Below are positions 1 through 7,014 of a stretch of DNA of 51,523 nucleotides, in pieces. The stretch covers positions 1 through 51,523 of the forward strand of contig NZ_JAAGLN010000019.1 of the NCBI RefSeq assembly GCF_010548145.1, written 5' to 3'. A program made the position numbers and the translations under genes. Source of the stretch: Streptomyces sp. SID10853 (GTDB lineage: Bacteria; Actinomycetota; Actinomycetes; Streptomycetales; Streptomycetaceae). How positions within the stretch are numbered: position 1 is the stretch's first letter; each line of letters opens with the position of its first letter. The notes beneath the pieces were generated by a model. That model had not been told where the DNA came from. It searched no databases and saw nothing but the letters and a program-made list of their open reading frames with translations.

Positions 1-764
1 GGCTGCGCTCGCGCCGGGTGCCGCGCGCCGAGGCACGCAGGGAGGCGGCCCAGTGGCTTGAGCGGCTCGGCGTCGGTCACCTCGCCGCCCGCAAGCCCTC
101 CCAGCTCTCCGGCGGCCAGGCCCACCGCGTCGCCCTCGCCAGGGCGCTGGCGGCCCGCCCCAGGCTGCTGCTTCTCGACGAGCCGCTCGCCGCCCTCGAC
201 CAGACCACCCGGGCCCATGTACGGCACACCCTGCGCTCGCATCTCAGCGGCTTCGCCGGGGTCTGTCTGATCGTCACCCATGACCCGGTGGAGGCGGTCT
301 CGCTGGCCGACCGGGTCCTCGTACTGGACGACGGCCGTACGCTCCAGGACGCCCCGCCCGCCGAGGTCACCCTGCACCCGCGGTCGCCGTGGGTGGCCCG
401 GATGCTCGGCCGCAACGCCTGGACCGGCACCGCGTCCGGCGACGGCCTCACCCTCACCGGCGGCGGCCGGCTCGTCGTCGCCGACCGGCTCGACGAGGGC
501 GCGAAGGCGCTGGCGATCATCGCGCCCGAAGCCGTGTCCGTCCACCGGGACCGGCCGTCGGGCAGCCCGCGCAACGTCTGGCCCGGCACCGTACGCGAGA
601 TCACCTCGGCGGGCAGCAGGCTCCGCGTCCTCATCACCTCGGCCGAAGCGCCCGACCTGGTCGCGGAGATCACCCCGCAGGCCGCGCTCGAACTCGGCCT
701 CGCGGACGGCGTACCGGTGTGGACCAGTGTCAAGGCCACCGAGATCACCCTGGTCGAGGTCTAG
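1..764 (+). CDS. ABC transporter ATP-binding protein, molybdate type, 5'-truncated by window
   Basis: The reading frame is already open at base 3 and ends at 764, so the N-terminal part with Walker A lies outside the window. Visible are the ABC signature (QLSGGQAHRVALARALA), Walker B (LLLLDEPLAALD) and the H-loop (VTHDP). After the ATPase core comes about 100 residues that look like a TOBE/MOP oxyanion-binding domain (NVWPGTVREITSAGSRLRV). This layout is that of ModC-type ATPases that energise molybdate uptake from the cytoplasmic face of the membrane. A related sulfate, iron or spermidine importer ATPase is possible, because the permease and binding protein are not in view. Confidence 0.8.
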   Translation, partial: LRSRRVPRAEARREAAQWLERLGVGHLAARKPSQLSGGQAHRVALARALAARPRLLLLDEPLAALDQTTRAHVRHTLRSHLSGFAGVCLIVTHDPVEAVSLADRVLVLDDGRTLQDAPPAEVTLHPRSPWVARMLGRNAWTGTASGDGLTLTGGGRLVVADRLDEGAKALAIIAPEAVSVHRDRPSGSPRNVWPGTVREITSAGSRLRVLITSAEAPDLVAEITPQAALELGLADGVPVWTSVKATEITLVEV

Positions 765-813
765 GCCTGTCGGTTCGGGTGGTCGAGGACGGCGAGGGCA
801 GGCGGAGCAGGCT

Positions 814-2052
814 TCATGTGGTGTCTGCTGGCCGGCGCTTCCTGCTGGTGTGGGAGCGGTCGGTGGTCCAGGCGAGCGCCGCGACGACGGGGAAGGCTGC
901 CGCGGTGAGGGTGACCGCACGCCAGTTGCTCACGTGGTAGGCGAGAGTGCCGAGTTGGGAGCCGATGGCGCCGCCGATGAAGAAGGTGGCGATGTAGACG
1001 CTGGTGATCCGGGCGCGGGCGTCCGCGTCGAGTTGGTAGATGGTGTGCTGTCCGAAGACCAGGGAGCACTGCACGGCGCAGTCCAGGAGGACCGCGGCGG
1101 CGGCGAGGACGAGGATCTGGTGGGCGGCCAGGCCGGCCCAGATGAGGGTGGCGGAGGCGAGCAGGCAGGTCACGGGGGTGAGCCGGTGCGCGAGCTCTCG
1201 GTCGGCGAGGCGGCCCGCGAGAGGGGCGACGAGCGCGCCGGCGGCACCGACGAAGGCGAACAGGCCGACCTGGAGCTGGGAGTAGTCGTACGGCGCGGTG
1301 GTCAGGACGTAGGAGATGGTCGTCCAGAACGCGCTGAAGGCCGCGAACATGCAGGCGTGGTAGAAGGACCGGCGGCGCAGCTGCGGGTGCACGCGGATCA
1401 GGCGGGCCGTGGAACGCAGCAGCGCGGTGTAGGAGTCGGTGCTGGTGGGGGCCCGGTGGGGCAGCGTGCGGCGCAGGACAAGGGCCAGGACCGCCATCAG
1501 GGCGGCGGAGACCAGGTAGACAGTGCGCCAGCCCGCGAGGTCGGCGAGCAGGCTGCCGACGGTGCGGGAGAGCAGGATCCCGGCGAGCAGTCCGCTCATC
1601 ACCTTGCCCACCACGGCGCCGCGCAGGTGATCGGGGGCGAGGTCGGCGGCGTAGGGGACGAGCACCTGCGCGACGACGGAGGTGGCGCCCGCGACGAGCG
1701 CGGCGATGAGCAGGACGGTGAAGGTGGGGGCGAGGCCGCCGGCGGCCATGGCCAGGGCCGTGACGGCGAGCAGGACGGAGACCAGACGGGAGGTCTCGAT
1801 GCGGTCGCCGAGGGGGACCAGGAACACCATGCCGGCGGCGTAGCCGAGCTGGGTCAGGGTGATCAGCAGGCCGGCGGTCGAGTCCTGGAGCTGGAAGGCC
1901 CGGCGCAGCATCTCCAGGAGCGGCTGGGCGTAGTAGAGGTTGGCCACGGTCAGCCCGCAGGACGTGGCCAGGAGTATGACCAGCCGGCCGGGCAGGGCTG
2001 ACTGTCGCGCGTGTGACTCCGGTGTGGCACGGGCGGCTGCGGGTACGGGCAT
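814..2052 (-). CDS. MFS transporter (12-helix drug/metabolite exporter type)
   Basis: A protein of 412 residues with about 12 hydrophobic segments. The N-terminal half carries the MFS motif-A-like stretch LVPLGDRIETSR between helices 2 and 3 and the early helix NLYYAQPLLEML, which is typical of the YnfM/AraJ-like branch of exporters. The start codon follows GGAGACAGCCC. It is transcribed away from the MarR gene at 2253, and the palindrome at 2218-2249 lies between them, so it is probably the efflux target of that regulator. The substrate cannot be read from sequence. Confidence 0.85.
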   Translation of the reverse strand: MPVPAAARATPESHARQSALPGRLVILLATSCGLTVANLYYAQPLLEMLRRAFQLQDSTAGLLITLTQLGYAAGMVFLVPLGDRIETSRLVSVLLAVTALAMAAGGLAPTFTVLLIAALVAGATSVVAQVLVPYAADLAPDHLRGAVVGKVMSGLLAGILLSRTVGSLLADLAGWRTVYLVSAALMAVLALVLRRTLPHRAPTSTDSYTALLRSTARLIRVHPQLRRRSFYHACMFAAFSAFWTTISYVLTTAPYDYSQLQVGLFAFVGAAGALVAPLAGRLADRELAHRLTPVTCLLASATLIWAGLAAHQILVLAAAAVLLDCAVQCSLVFGQHTIYQLDADARARITSVYIATFFIGGAIGSQLGTLAYHVSNWRAVTLTAAAFPVVAALAWTTDRSHTSRKRRPADTT

Positions 2053-2207
2053 GGGCTGTCTCCGGATACGGATGTGGGCAGGGGCGGAAGCCGGGCCGAT
2101 TCCACAGACTCCACAGATCTGACGGCCCAGGGTCTGTGCCCTGGCCTGACGCGGACACTTCGAGCACTTCGAGCACTTCGATCGCCGGAGCGGGCAGCCG
2201 GCCGATC

Positions 2208-2249
2208 TAGAACCGTGGTTCTATATTGAACTCCGATTCAATATAGAAC
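2208..2249. promoter_or_regulatory. Perfect palindromic operator in the divergent MFS/MarR promoter region
   Basis: GTTCTATATTGAA (2218-2230) and TTCAATATAGAAC (2237-2249) are exact inverted repeats of 13 bases separated by 6. A further half-site TAGAAC at 2208-2213 pairs with GTTCTA at 2218-2223, making overlapping palindromes. The AT content stands out from the surrounding high-GC DNA. The right arm ends three bases before the ATG of the MarR gene, so bound repressor would cover that gene's start. Confidence 0.85.
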
Positions 2250-2252
2250 GCG

Positions 2253-2768
2253 ATGAGTACCATGTCAAAGATGAAGAACTCGGGCGACCCGCTGCCTCAG
2301 GGGATCGAAATCGGTGCACTGTCCAGGATTATTCGGCACCACTTCGCCGACCGGATCGAGCAGGTCATCCACCCCCTGGGGCTCACCCTCGGGCAGTGGA
2401 CGGTGCTGCGGGAGCTGAAGCGGACCCCCGGCGCCTCCGCTTCGGAGCTCGCGCGCGCCGCGGTCCACACACCGCAGGCCGTCAGCCGTCTCGTCCGGAC
2501 CCTGCAGGAGGAGGGGCTGGTGGAGCGCTCCCCGGCCCGGGGCCGGGTGGTGGACAACCACCTCACGGCCAAGGGGCGCAAGGTGGTGGATGAGACCTTC
2601 ATCCGGATCGAGGCCCGGCTGGCTCCGGCGCTGGAGAAGTTCGACAGGGCCAACGCCGAGGAGTTCCGCCGTCTGTCCCGTCTCCTCATCGAAGCCCTGG
2701 AAGACCCGGCCGACCTGGCCGACCTGGCCGACCTGGCCGACCTGGCCGACCCGGCCGACCCGGCCTGA
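2253..2768 (+). CDS. MarR family transcriptional regulator with repetitive C-terminal tail
   Basis: The 171-residue protein has the MarR winged-helix core: ALSRIIRHHF and GLTLGQWTVLREL helices, recognition region SELARAAVHTPQAVSRLVRTL at about residues 68-88, and a wing at SPARGRVVDNHLT. After residue 150 it ends in four near-perfect ADL triplets followed by ADP units, an acidic low-complexity tail encoded by 9-bp repeats of GCCGACCTG and absent from ordinary MarR proteins. The start has no clear ribosome site and lies just after the operator, so a leaderless message is likely. It probably represses itself and the divergent MFS pump. ATG 2262 is an alternative start. Confidence 0.88.
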   Translation: MSTMSKMKNSGDPLPQGIEIGALSRIIRHHFADRIEQVIHPLGLTLGQWTVLRELKRTPGASASELARAAVHTPQAVSRLVRTLQEEGLVERSPARGRVVDNHLTAKGRKVVDETFIRIEARLAPALEKFDRANAEEFRRLSRLLIEALEDPADLADLADLADLADPADPA

Positions 2769-2851
2769 GCCGGGCGCCCGGGACTCGGGGGCGAGCGGGC
2801 CGGGATCGAGGCCCTGGCGTTGTGGAGGACCCCGCCCCAACTGAACGGCCT

Positions 2852-2914
2852 CTGAAGTACCTGAAGTCCCTGGAGTGCCTGGAGTACCTGAAGTCCCTGG
2901 AGTACCTGAAGTCC
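2852..2914. repeat. Seven-unit 9-bp tandem repeat
   Basis: Seven consecutive 9-base units alternate between CTGAAGTAC/CTGAAGTCC and CTGGAGTGC/CTGGAGTAC. The repeat lies in the 364-base non-coding stretch after the MarR gene. It has no good coding context on either strand, although a short plus-strand frame through it reads as repeated YLKSLE. A different 9-bp repeat lies inside the MarR gene's end, about 90 bases upstream. Confidence 0.85.
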
Positions 2915-2949
2915 CTCGGCTCCCGCCTGTCACCGCCTCACCCTGACCC

Positions 2950-2977
2950 AGGACCCCGGCCCCGCGGCCGGGGTCCT
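2950..2977 (+). terminator. Hairpin terminator downstream of MarR gene and repeat
   Basis: AGGACCCCGGCC and GGCCGGGGTCCT form an exact 12-base stem around a CCGC loop. There is no U-tract, which is usual for strong GC hairpin terminators in high-GC Actinobacteria. It separates the MarR unit from the promoter at 3017. Confidence 0.65.
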
Positions 2978-3016
2978 CGCGTTGCCCGCCTGCCGCACAC
3001 CTCACCGTTGGAGCGT

Positions 3017-3057
3017 TTGACATAGGAGTCACTATCCGAATAGCGTTGGCTATATGA
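3017..3057 (+). promoter_or_regulatory. Promoter with TetR operator copy 1
   Basis: A -35 box TTGACA (3017-3022) and a -10 box TAGCGT (3041-3046) are separated by 18 bases. Over the -10 lies a 26-base element (3032-3057) with half-sites CTAT, ATAG and GCTATATGA. The same element, 20 of 26 bases identical, lies over the promoter of the TetR gene at 3529-3554. The likely reading is that the TetR protein controls both promoters. Confidence 0.75.
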
Positions 3058-3128
3058 AAGCCGCTGGGTCGGACCATGGCACTCGGCCGGGCGCCGGTCC
3101 GGGCGGCTCCACACCTCTCTCGGAGTGA
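3054..3128 (+). CDS. Possible 24-residue leader peptide
   Basis: An ATG at 3054 lies about eight bases after the -10 box TAGCGT, at the predicted transcript 5' end, and opens a 24-codon frame (starting MKAAGSDHG) that stops at 3126-3128. The stop overlaps the ribosome site of the next gene and ends four bases before its ATG at 3133. The spacing suggests a leaderless leader peptide translated into the membrane-protein gene. It could also be chance, since the frame is GC-rich and short. Confidence 0.35.
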   Translation: MKAAGSDHGTRPGAGPGGSTPLSE

Positions 3129-3132
3129 AGAA

Positions 3133-3522
3133 ATGACGTCTTCGTCGAAAGTCATCCGCTATGTGCTCGGCGGCCTGCTGATCGGCGGGTTCTGGTACCT
3201 CAACCGCGGCAGGCCGGTGTGGGAGGAGGCGCTGCGTACCATCGCCGTCTTCGCCGTGGTGATGTTCCTGCTGAAGTCCCGGCTCAAGCGCAAGGGCATC
3301 GAGGTCCACCTGGTGCCCCTGGTCGCGTCGAAGGCCGTCCTGGTCGTGATCGCGGCCGTGGTCGAGGATCAGCTCATGGACACGGTCGGCAACGCCTCGC
3401 TCGTCGTCGCGGTCGGCCTCGGCCTCGCGGTCATGCTGCTCGGCCCGCTGGGGGACCGGCACTACTTCACTCACCTCGCGCCGTCCGCGCCCGCGAGGTC
3501 CACGCCGGGACAATTGACGTAA
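3133..3522 (+). CDS. Small integral membrane protein of unknown function
   Basis: ATG 3133 was chosen because GGAG lies seven bases upstream and the longer frame from 3076 is low-complexity. The 129-residue product has about four hydrophobic segments (VLGGLLIGGFWYL, TIAVFAVVMFLLKS, VPLVASKAVLVVIAAVV, ASLVVAVGLGLAVMLLGPLG) with basic loops such as KSRLKRKG between them. No enzyme motif was recognised. It shares its promoter-operator with the TetR gene just downstream and is probably its main target, as small membrane partners of TetR regulators often are. Confidence 0.7.
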   Translation: MTSSSKVIRYVLGGLLIGGFWYLNRGRPVWEEALRTIAVFAVVMFLLKSRLKRKGIEVHLVPLVASKAVLVVIAAVVEDQLMDTVGNASLVVAVGLGLAVMLLGPLGDRHYFTHLAPSAPARSTPGQLT

Positions 3523-3554
3523 TTCTTGCTATTTCGATAGAGTTCGCTATATGA
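3514..3554 (+). promoter_or_regulatory. Promoter with TetR operator copy 2
   Basis: TTGACG (3514-3519) and TAGAGT (3538-3543) are separated by 18 bases, and the 26-base element 3529-3554 repeats the one at 3032-3057. The predicted transcript start falls at or next to ATG 3551, so the TetR message should be leaderless and its operator overlaps its own start codon. Confidence 0.78.
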
Positions 3555-4195
3555 GAGACGAAGACGAGCGTCCGAGACGCCTGACCCGGGCGGAGACCAA
3601 GGCGCGTACCAGGGCCCTGCTGCTGGAGGCCGCCGCGCAGGTGTTCGCCCGCAAGGGCTTCGCGGGGGCGTCGGTCGACGACATCGCGGAGAGCGCGGGC
3701 TTCTCCACCGGGGCGCTGTACTCGAACTTCGCCAGTAAGGACGAGTTGTTCGTCGAGCTGCTCTCGAAGCGGAGCGGCAGCCGTCTCGCCGAGGCCGCCG
3801 AGATCGTGTCCGACCGGAGCGGCAGTGTCGAGGACGAGCAGGCACTGCTGTCCCGTCTGCTGGTCGACGTCGCGGGCGAGGACATGGATCTGGCCCCGCT
3901 CCAGGCGGAGTTCTGGCTGTACGCGATCCGCCGCCCCGAGTTCCAGGAGCGCATGGCCTCGCAGTTCCGCGCCAACCGGGACGCGTTGAGCACGGTCCTG
4001 GCCGACCGGGCCAAGGAGCGCGGACAGTCCGGCGACGTCCCGTTCGACGGCGTCGCCACGGTCGTGATGGCCCTGTTCCAAGGACTTGTCCAGCTCCGCC
4101 GGATGGATCCGGAGCTGGTCCCCGAGAATCTCTACGGCGACGCCGTGCACTGGCTGTTCAGCGGTCTCAGCGCAGCACACCGGGCGAAGGACTGA
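3551..4195 (+). CDS. TetR family transcriptional regulator
   Basis: A 214-residue protein. The N-terminal DNA-binding domain reads LLLEAAAQVFARKGFAG...SVDDIAESAGFSTGALYSNF, with the TetR helix-turn-helix at about residues 42-65 and the usual ASKDELF helix after it. The C-terminal part, which binds the ligand, resembles the TetR_C_6 group. No ribosome site precedes the ATG. The duplicated operator implies autoregulation plus control of the membrane protein at 3133. The ligand is unknown. Confidence 0.9.
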   Translation: MRDEDERPRRLTRAETKARTRALLLEAAAQVFARKGFAGASVDDIAESAGFSTGALYSNFASKDELFVELLSKRSGSRLAEAAEIVSDRSGSVEDEQALLSRLLVDVAGEDMDLAPLQAEFWLYAIRRPEFQERMASQFRANRDALSTVLADRAKERGQSGDVPFDGVATVVMALFQGLVQLRRMDPELVPENLYGDAVHWLFSGLSAAHRAKD

Positions 4196-4285
4196 CCCAC
4201 GTCCCGGTGTGAGCGAGCGGCTCGCTGGTGGTCACGGCGGACGCCCCGGGCGGTCGACGCCCGCCGACACCAGGAGGCGCACGCA

Positions 4286-5623
4286 GTGCAGCACCCACCC
4301 AAAGCGACCGCCCGCACCTGCGGCCGGTCCGGCCCGCGGCTCCGGCTGACCGCCGTACTCGCGGCCGTCGCCCTGGCCGCCATCGGATGCACCTCGTCCG
4401 GCACCCACCACTCCACCCCGCACAGCACTTCGTCCGGCACCCCGCAAGGGACATCGACGACCACGGGCAGCGGCATCCGGCCCCTGACGGACCCCGGGTC
4501 GAAGGACAAGGGGGTCTACTTCTCCGACCCCTATCCCATCCACCGGGCCGCGCCCTACCGCGGCGGCGGCAGCCAGTACTTCTCCGGCACCACCAAGGCA
4601 CTGCTCGACTGTCCGACCGGGACCACCGCGCACTGCACGGTCGGCAAGAAGGTCACGGTGACGCCGGGGCCCGCCCTGGTCAGGGCCGCCAAGCGGTACG
4701 GGTCACGGACGACGGCCGTCATCAACACCAACATCTACCAACGGGACTCCGGCGCCTGGGAGATGGCGGCGACCATGTACGTGAAGAACCCCGCCCACCC
4801 GCAGGCCGCCCCGTGGACCGTGGTGGTCCACGCACACGCCAGGCACCCGTCGCCCTCCGCCGTCCCGACGGCCTGGGCCGCCGACTCCCTGATCGCCGGG
4901 TCCTTCGCCCATCCGCAGAAGGCCAACTACGACGGGAAGTACATCGAGGACGGCGGCAGGCTCTACCTCGTCTACAGCAAGCTGCTCACCGCATCGCCCC
5001 AGCACGACGGGATCGTGGCGCAGGAGATGGCCTCCCCCTCCCGCCCCGCGAAAACCGGCCCCGTGCTGCTGCTCGGGCCCCAGGAGGCACAGGGCGGCTA
5101 CGGCTCGGAGTACTTCTTCGGCCTGGACCAGCCCAAGAAGTTCAAGCTCATCGAGACGGGCAACATCACCGAGGTCGACGGAAAGTACCTGATGGCCTAC
5201 TCGACCGGCGCGTACAACGAGCCCGACTACAAGGCGGGGCTGGCGTGGTCCGACACCCTGATACCCCCGCACGGCTCCTCGTACCGCAGGATCACCGCCA
5301 AGGACACCGCCGGAGTGTGGGGAAAGCCGGGAGGCACCGAAGTGGACTACCTCCTCCAGACCCAGGAGAAGGCGTGGCCGCACTACGTGGCGGACCAGGT
5401 CCTCGCCCCCGGGGTGCCCTCCGTCGTCGACAACAAGGGCAAGTGGTCCCTGTACTTCGCCGGATACCTCCCGACGGACGCCCCGCACCTCTCCGACGGG
5501 CACTACGACGCGAGCCACCGGCGCCCGTACGTCATGCCGCTGAAGGTGGACATCCCCGGCGGCACCAGCGTGCGGCAGGCGACCGACGCGGAACTCGCCC
5601 GCTGGGTGACCAGGGCGCCCTGA
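4286..5623 (+). CDS. Secreted lipoprotein, probable glycoside-hydrolase-type beta-propeller
   Basis: GTG 4286 follows AGGAGG at 4272-4277. The 445-residue protein has a signal peptide (RLRLTAVLAAVALAAIGC) with the lipid-bearing Cys at residue 35 and then a Ser/Thr/His-rich linker. The mature part has repeated short beta motifs (GSQYFSGTTK, GGRLYLVYSKLL, DGKYLMAYSTGAYNEPDY, KGKWSLYFAGYLP) of the kind seen in five-bladed GH43/GH32-like propellers, and acidic residues near YFSDPYP that could belong to the catalytic centre. A role in cell-surface carbohydrate processing is inferred; family membership is not certain. Confidence 0.62.
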   Translation: MQHPPKATARTCGRSGPRLRLTAVLAAVALAAIGCTSSGTHHSTPHSTSSGTPQGTSTTTGSGIRPLTDPGSKDKGVYFSDPYPIHRAAPYRGGGSQYFSGTTKALLDCPTGTTAHCTVGKKVTVTPGPALVRAAKRYGSRTTAVINTNIYQRDSGAWEMAATMYVKNPAHPQAAPWTVVVHAHARHPSPSAVPTAWAADSLIAGSFAHPQKANYDGKYIEDGGRLYLVYSKLLTASPQHDGIVAQEMASPSRPAKTGPVLLLGPQEAQGGYGSEYFFGLDQPKKFKLIETGNITEVDGKYLMAYSTGAYNEPDYKAGLAWSDTLIPPHGSSYRRITAKDTAGVWGKPGGTEVDYLLQTQEKAWPHYVADQVLAPGVPSVVDNKGKWSLYFAGYLPTDAPHLSDGHYDASHRRPYVMPLKVDIPGGTSVRQATDAELARWVTRAP

Positions 5624-5683
5624 GCGGGGCGGCGGTGACCGGGCTCACCGGACCGGGCGTCCGGTCCGGAGGGCGCCGCCGGT

Positions 5684-5689
5684 TAGCAT
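5684..5689 (+). promoter_or_regulatory. -10 box for leaderless MFS gene
   Basis: TAGCAT ends five bases before GTG 5695, and there is no ribosome site in between. This spacing puts the transcript start on or beside the start codon. The -35 region is poorly conserved. Confidence 0.5.
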
Positions 5690-5694
5690 CCCCT

Positions 5695-6963
5695 GTGACT
5701 GAGATACGCCCGCCCAAGGAGGCGCCGATACGTCGGCGCATACTCGCCGACCTCACCCCGCTGCGCACATCCCCCGACTTCCGGCGGCTCTGGTTCGGCA
5801 ACACCGTCTCCTGGGTCGGGCAGGGCATGACCGCCCTGGCGATCTCGCTCCAGGTCTACGACCTCACGCGGTCCAGCTTCTCCGTCGGCCTCGTCGGGCT
5901 GTTCTCGCTGGTGCCGCTCGTCGCCTTCGGCCTCTACGGAGGGGCCATCGCCGACACACTCGACCGCCGCAAACTCGGGCTCTACAGCGCCCTCGGATCA
6001 GCGGTCCTCTCGGTCGCACTCTCGTCGGCCGCGTTCGCCGGCTTCCAGCATGTCTGGTTCCTGTACGGCATCGTGGCCCTCCAGTCCGTCTGCGCCGCGC
6101 TCAACGCCCCGGCCAGATCCGCGATGATCCCCCGGCTGCTGCCGGGCGGACAACTGCCGGCGGCCAACGCCTTGTCCTCGATGACCAGCACCTTCGGGAC
6201 ACTGATCGGACCGATGCTCGGCGGTCTCATCGTCGGCTTCTGGGGCTACCAGGCCGCGTATCTGATCGACGCCGTCTCCTTCCTGGCCGCCCTGTACGCG
6301 ATGTGGCGGCTGCCGTCGATGCTCCCCGACCGGGCCGCCGGATCGAAGAGCCGCGCCTCGGTGCTGGACGGGCTGCGCTTCCTGGCCACCCGCCCCAACC
6401 TCCGGATGACGTTCTTCTCGGACTTCTGCGCCATGATCCTGGCCCAGCCGCGGGCACTGTTCCCCGCGGTCGCCGTCCTCTGGTACGGGGGCGACGCCCG
6501 CACCACCGGGCTGCTGGTCGCGGCCCCCGCGGTGGGCGCGCTGCTCGGCGGGGTCTTCTCCGGCTGGCTGGGCGGCATCCACCGGCACGGCCTCGCGATC
6601 GTGCTCGCGGTCGCCGGGTGGGGGCTCGCCATCGCGGTGTTCGGCCTGACCAGGAACCTCTGGCTCGGGCTGTTCTTCCTCGCGCTCGCCGGTGCGGCCG
6701 ACACCGTGTCGATGGTCTTCCGCAACACGATGATGCAGGTCGCGGCGCCGGACGAGATGCGGGGCAGGCTCCAGGGGGTCTTCATCGTGGTCGTGGCGGG
6801 CGGCCCGCGCCTGGGCGACTTCCTCGCGGGCTCGGCCGGTGATCTGGCCACCCCGACCGCGGCCGTGGTCGGCGGCGGCCTCGCCTGCGTCCTCGCGGTC
6901 ACCACCCTCGGCCTGACCCGGCGCGGCTTCCTCCGCTACGACGCCAGGTCGCCGGTGCCGTAA
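5695..6963 (+). CDS. MFS transporter (EntS/MFS_3-like exporter)
   Basis: GTG 5695 was chosen because the upstream part of the open frame overlaps the lipoprotein gene in another phase and the conserved protein begins at TEIRPPKEAP. The 422-residue product has about 12 membrane segments and hallmarks of the MFS_3 group: LRTSPDFRRLWFGNTVSWVG at the start, GGAIADTLDRRKLGL as motif A, and LNAPARSAMIPRLLP in helix 4-5. Members export siderophores, macrolides or other small molecules. No regulator adjoins it. Confidence 0.87.
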   Translation: MTEIRPPKEAPIRRRILADLTPLRTSPDFRRLWFGNTVSWVGQGMTALAISLQVYDLTRSSFSVGLVGLFSLVPLVAFGLYGGAIADTLDRRKLGLYSALGSAVLSVALSSAAFAGFQHVWFLYGIVALQSVCAALNAPARSAMIPRLLPGGQLPAANALSSMTSTFGTLIGPMLGGLIVGFWGYQAAYLIDAVSFLAALYAMWRLPSMLPDRAAGSKSRASVLDGLRFLATRPNLRMTFFSDFCAMILAQPRALFPAVAVLWYGGDARTTGLLVAAPAVGALLGGVFSGWLGGIHRHGLAIVLAVAGWGLAIAVFGLTRNLWLGLFFLALAGAADTVSMVFRNTMMQVAAPDEMRGRLQGVFIVVVAGGPRLGDFLAGSAGDLATPTAAVVGGGLACVLAVTTLGLTRRGFLRYDARSPVP

Positions 6964-7014
6964 GCCGCACAGAGGTGCCGTTACGACGCCTTCCACACCT
7001 ACGACGCCCGACAC

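Noticed and set aside
280..2001. Long plus-strand open frames covering the MFS gene, and similar long shadow frames throughout
   Set aside because: They are caused by high GC in the third position; composition is extreme in Gly, Arg or Glu, and no family can be recognised, unlike the frame on the other strand.
2822..3025. Short plus-strand frame with repeated YLKSLE that could be a leucine-rich small protein
   Set aside because: It is produced by the 9-bp repeat, continues into the terminator hairpin, and lacks a ribosome site.
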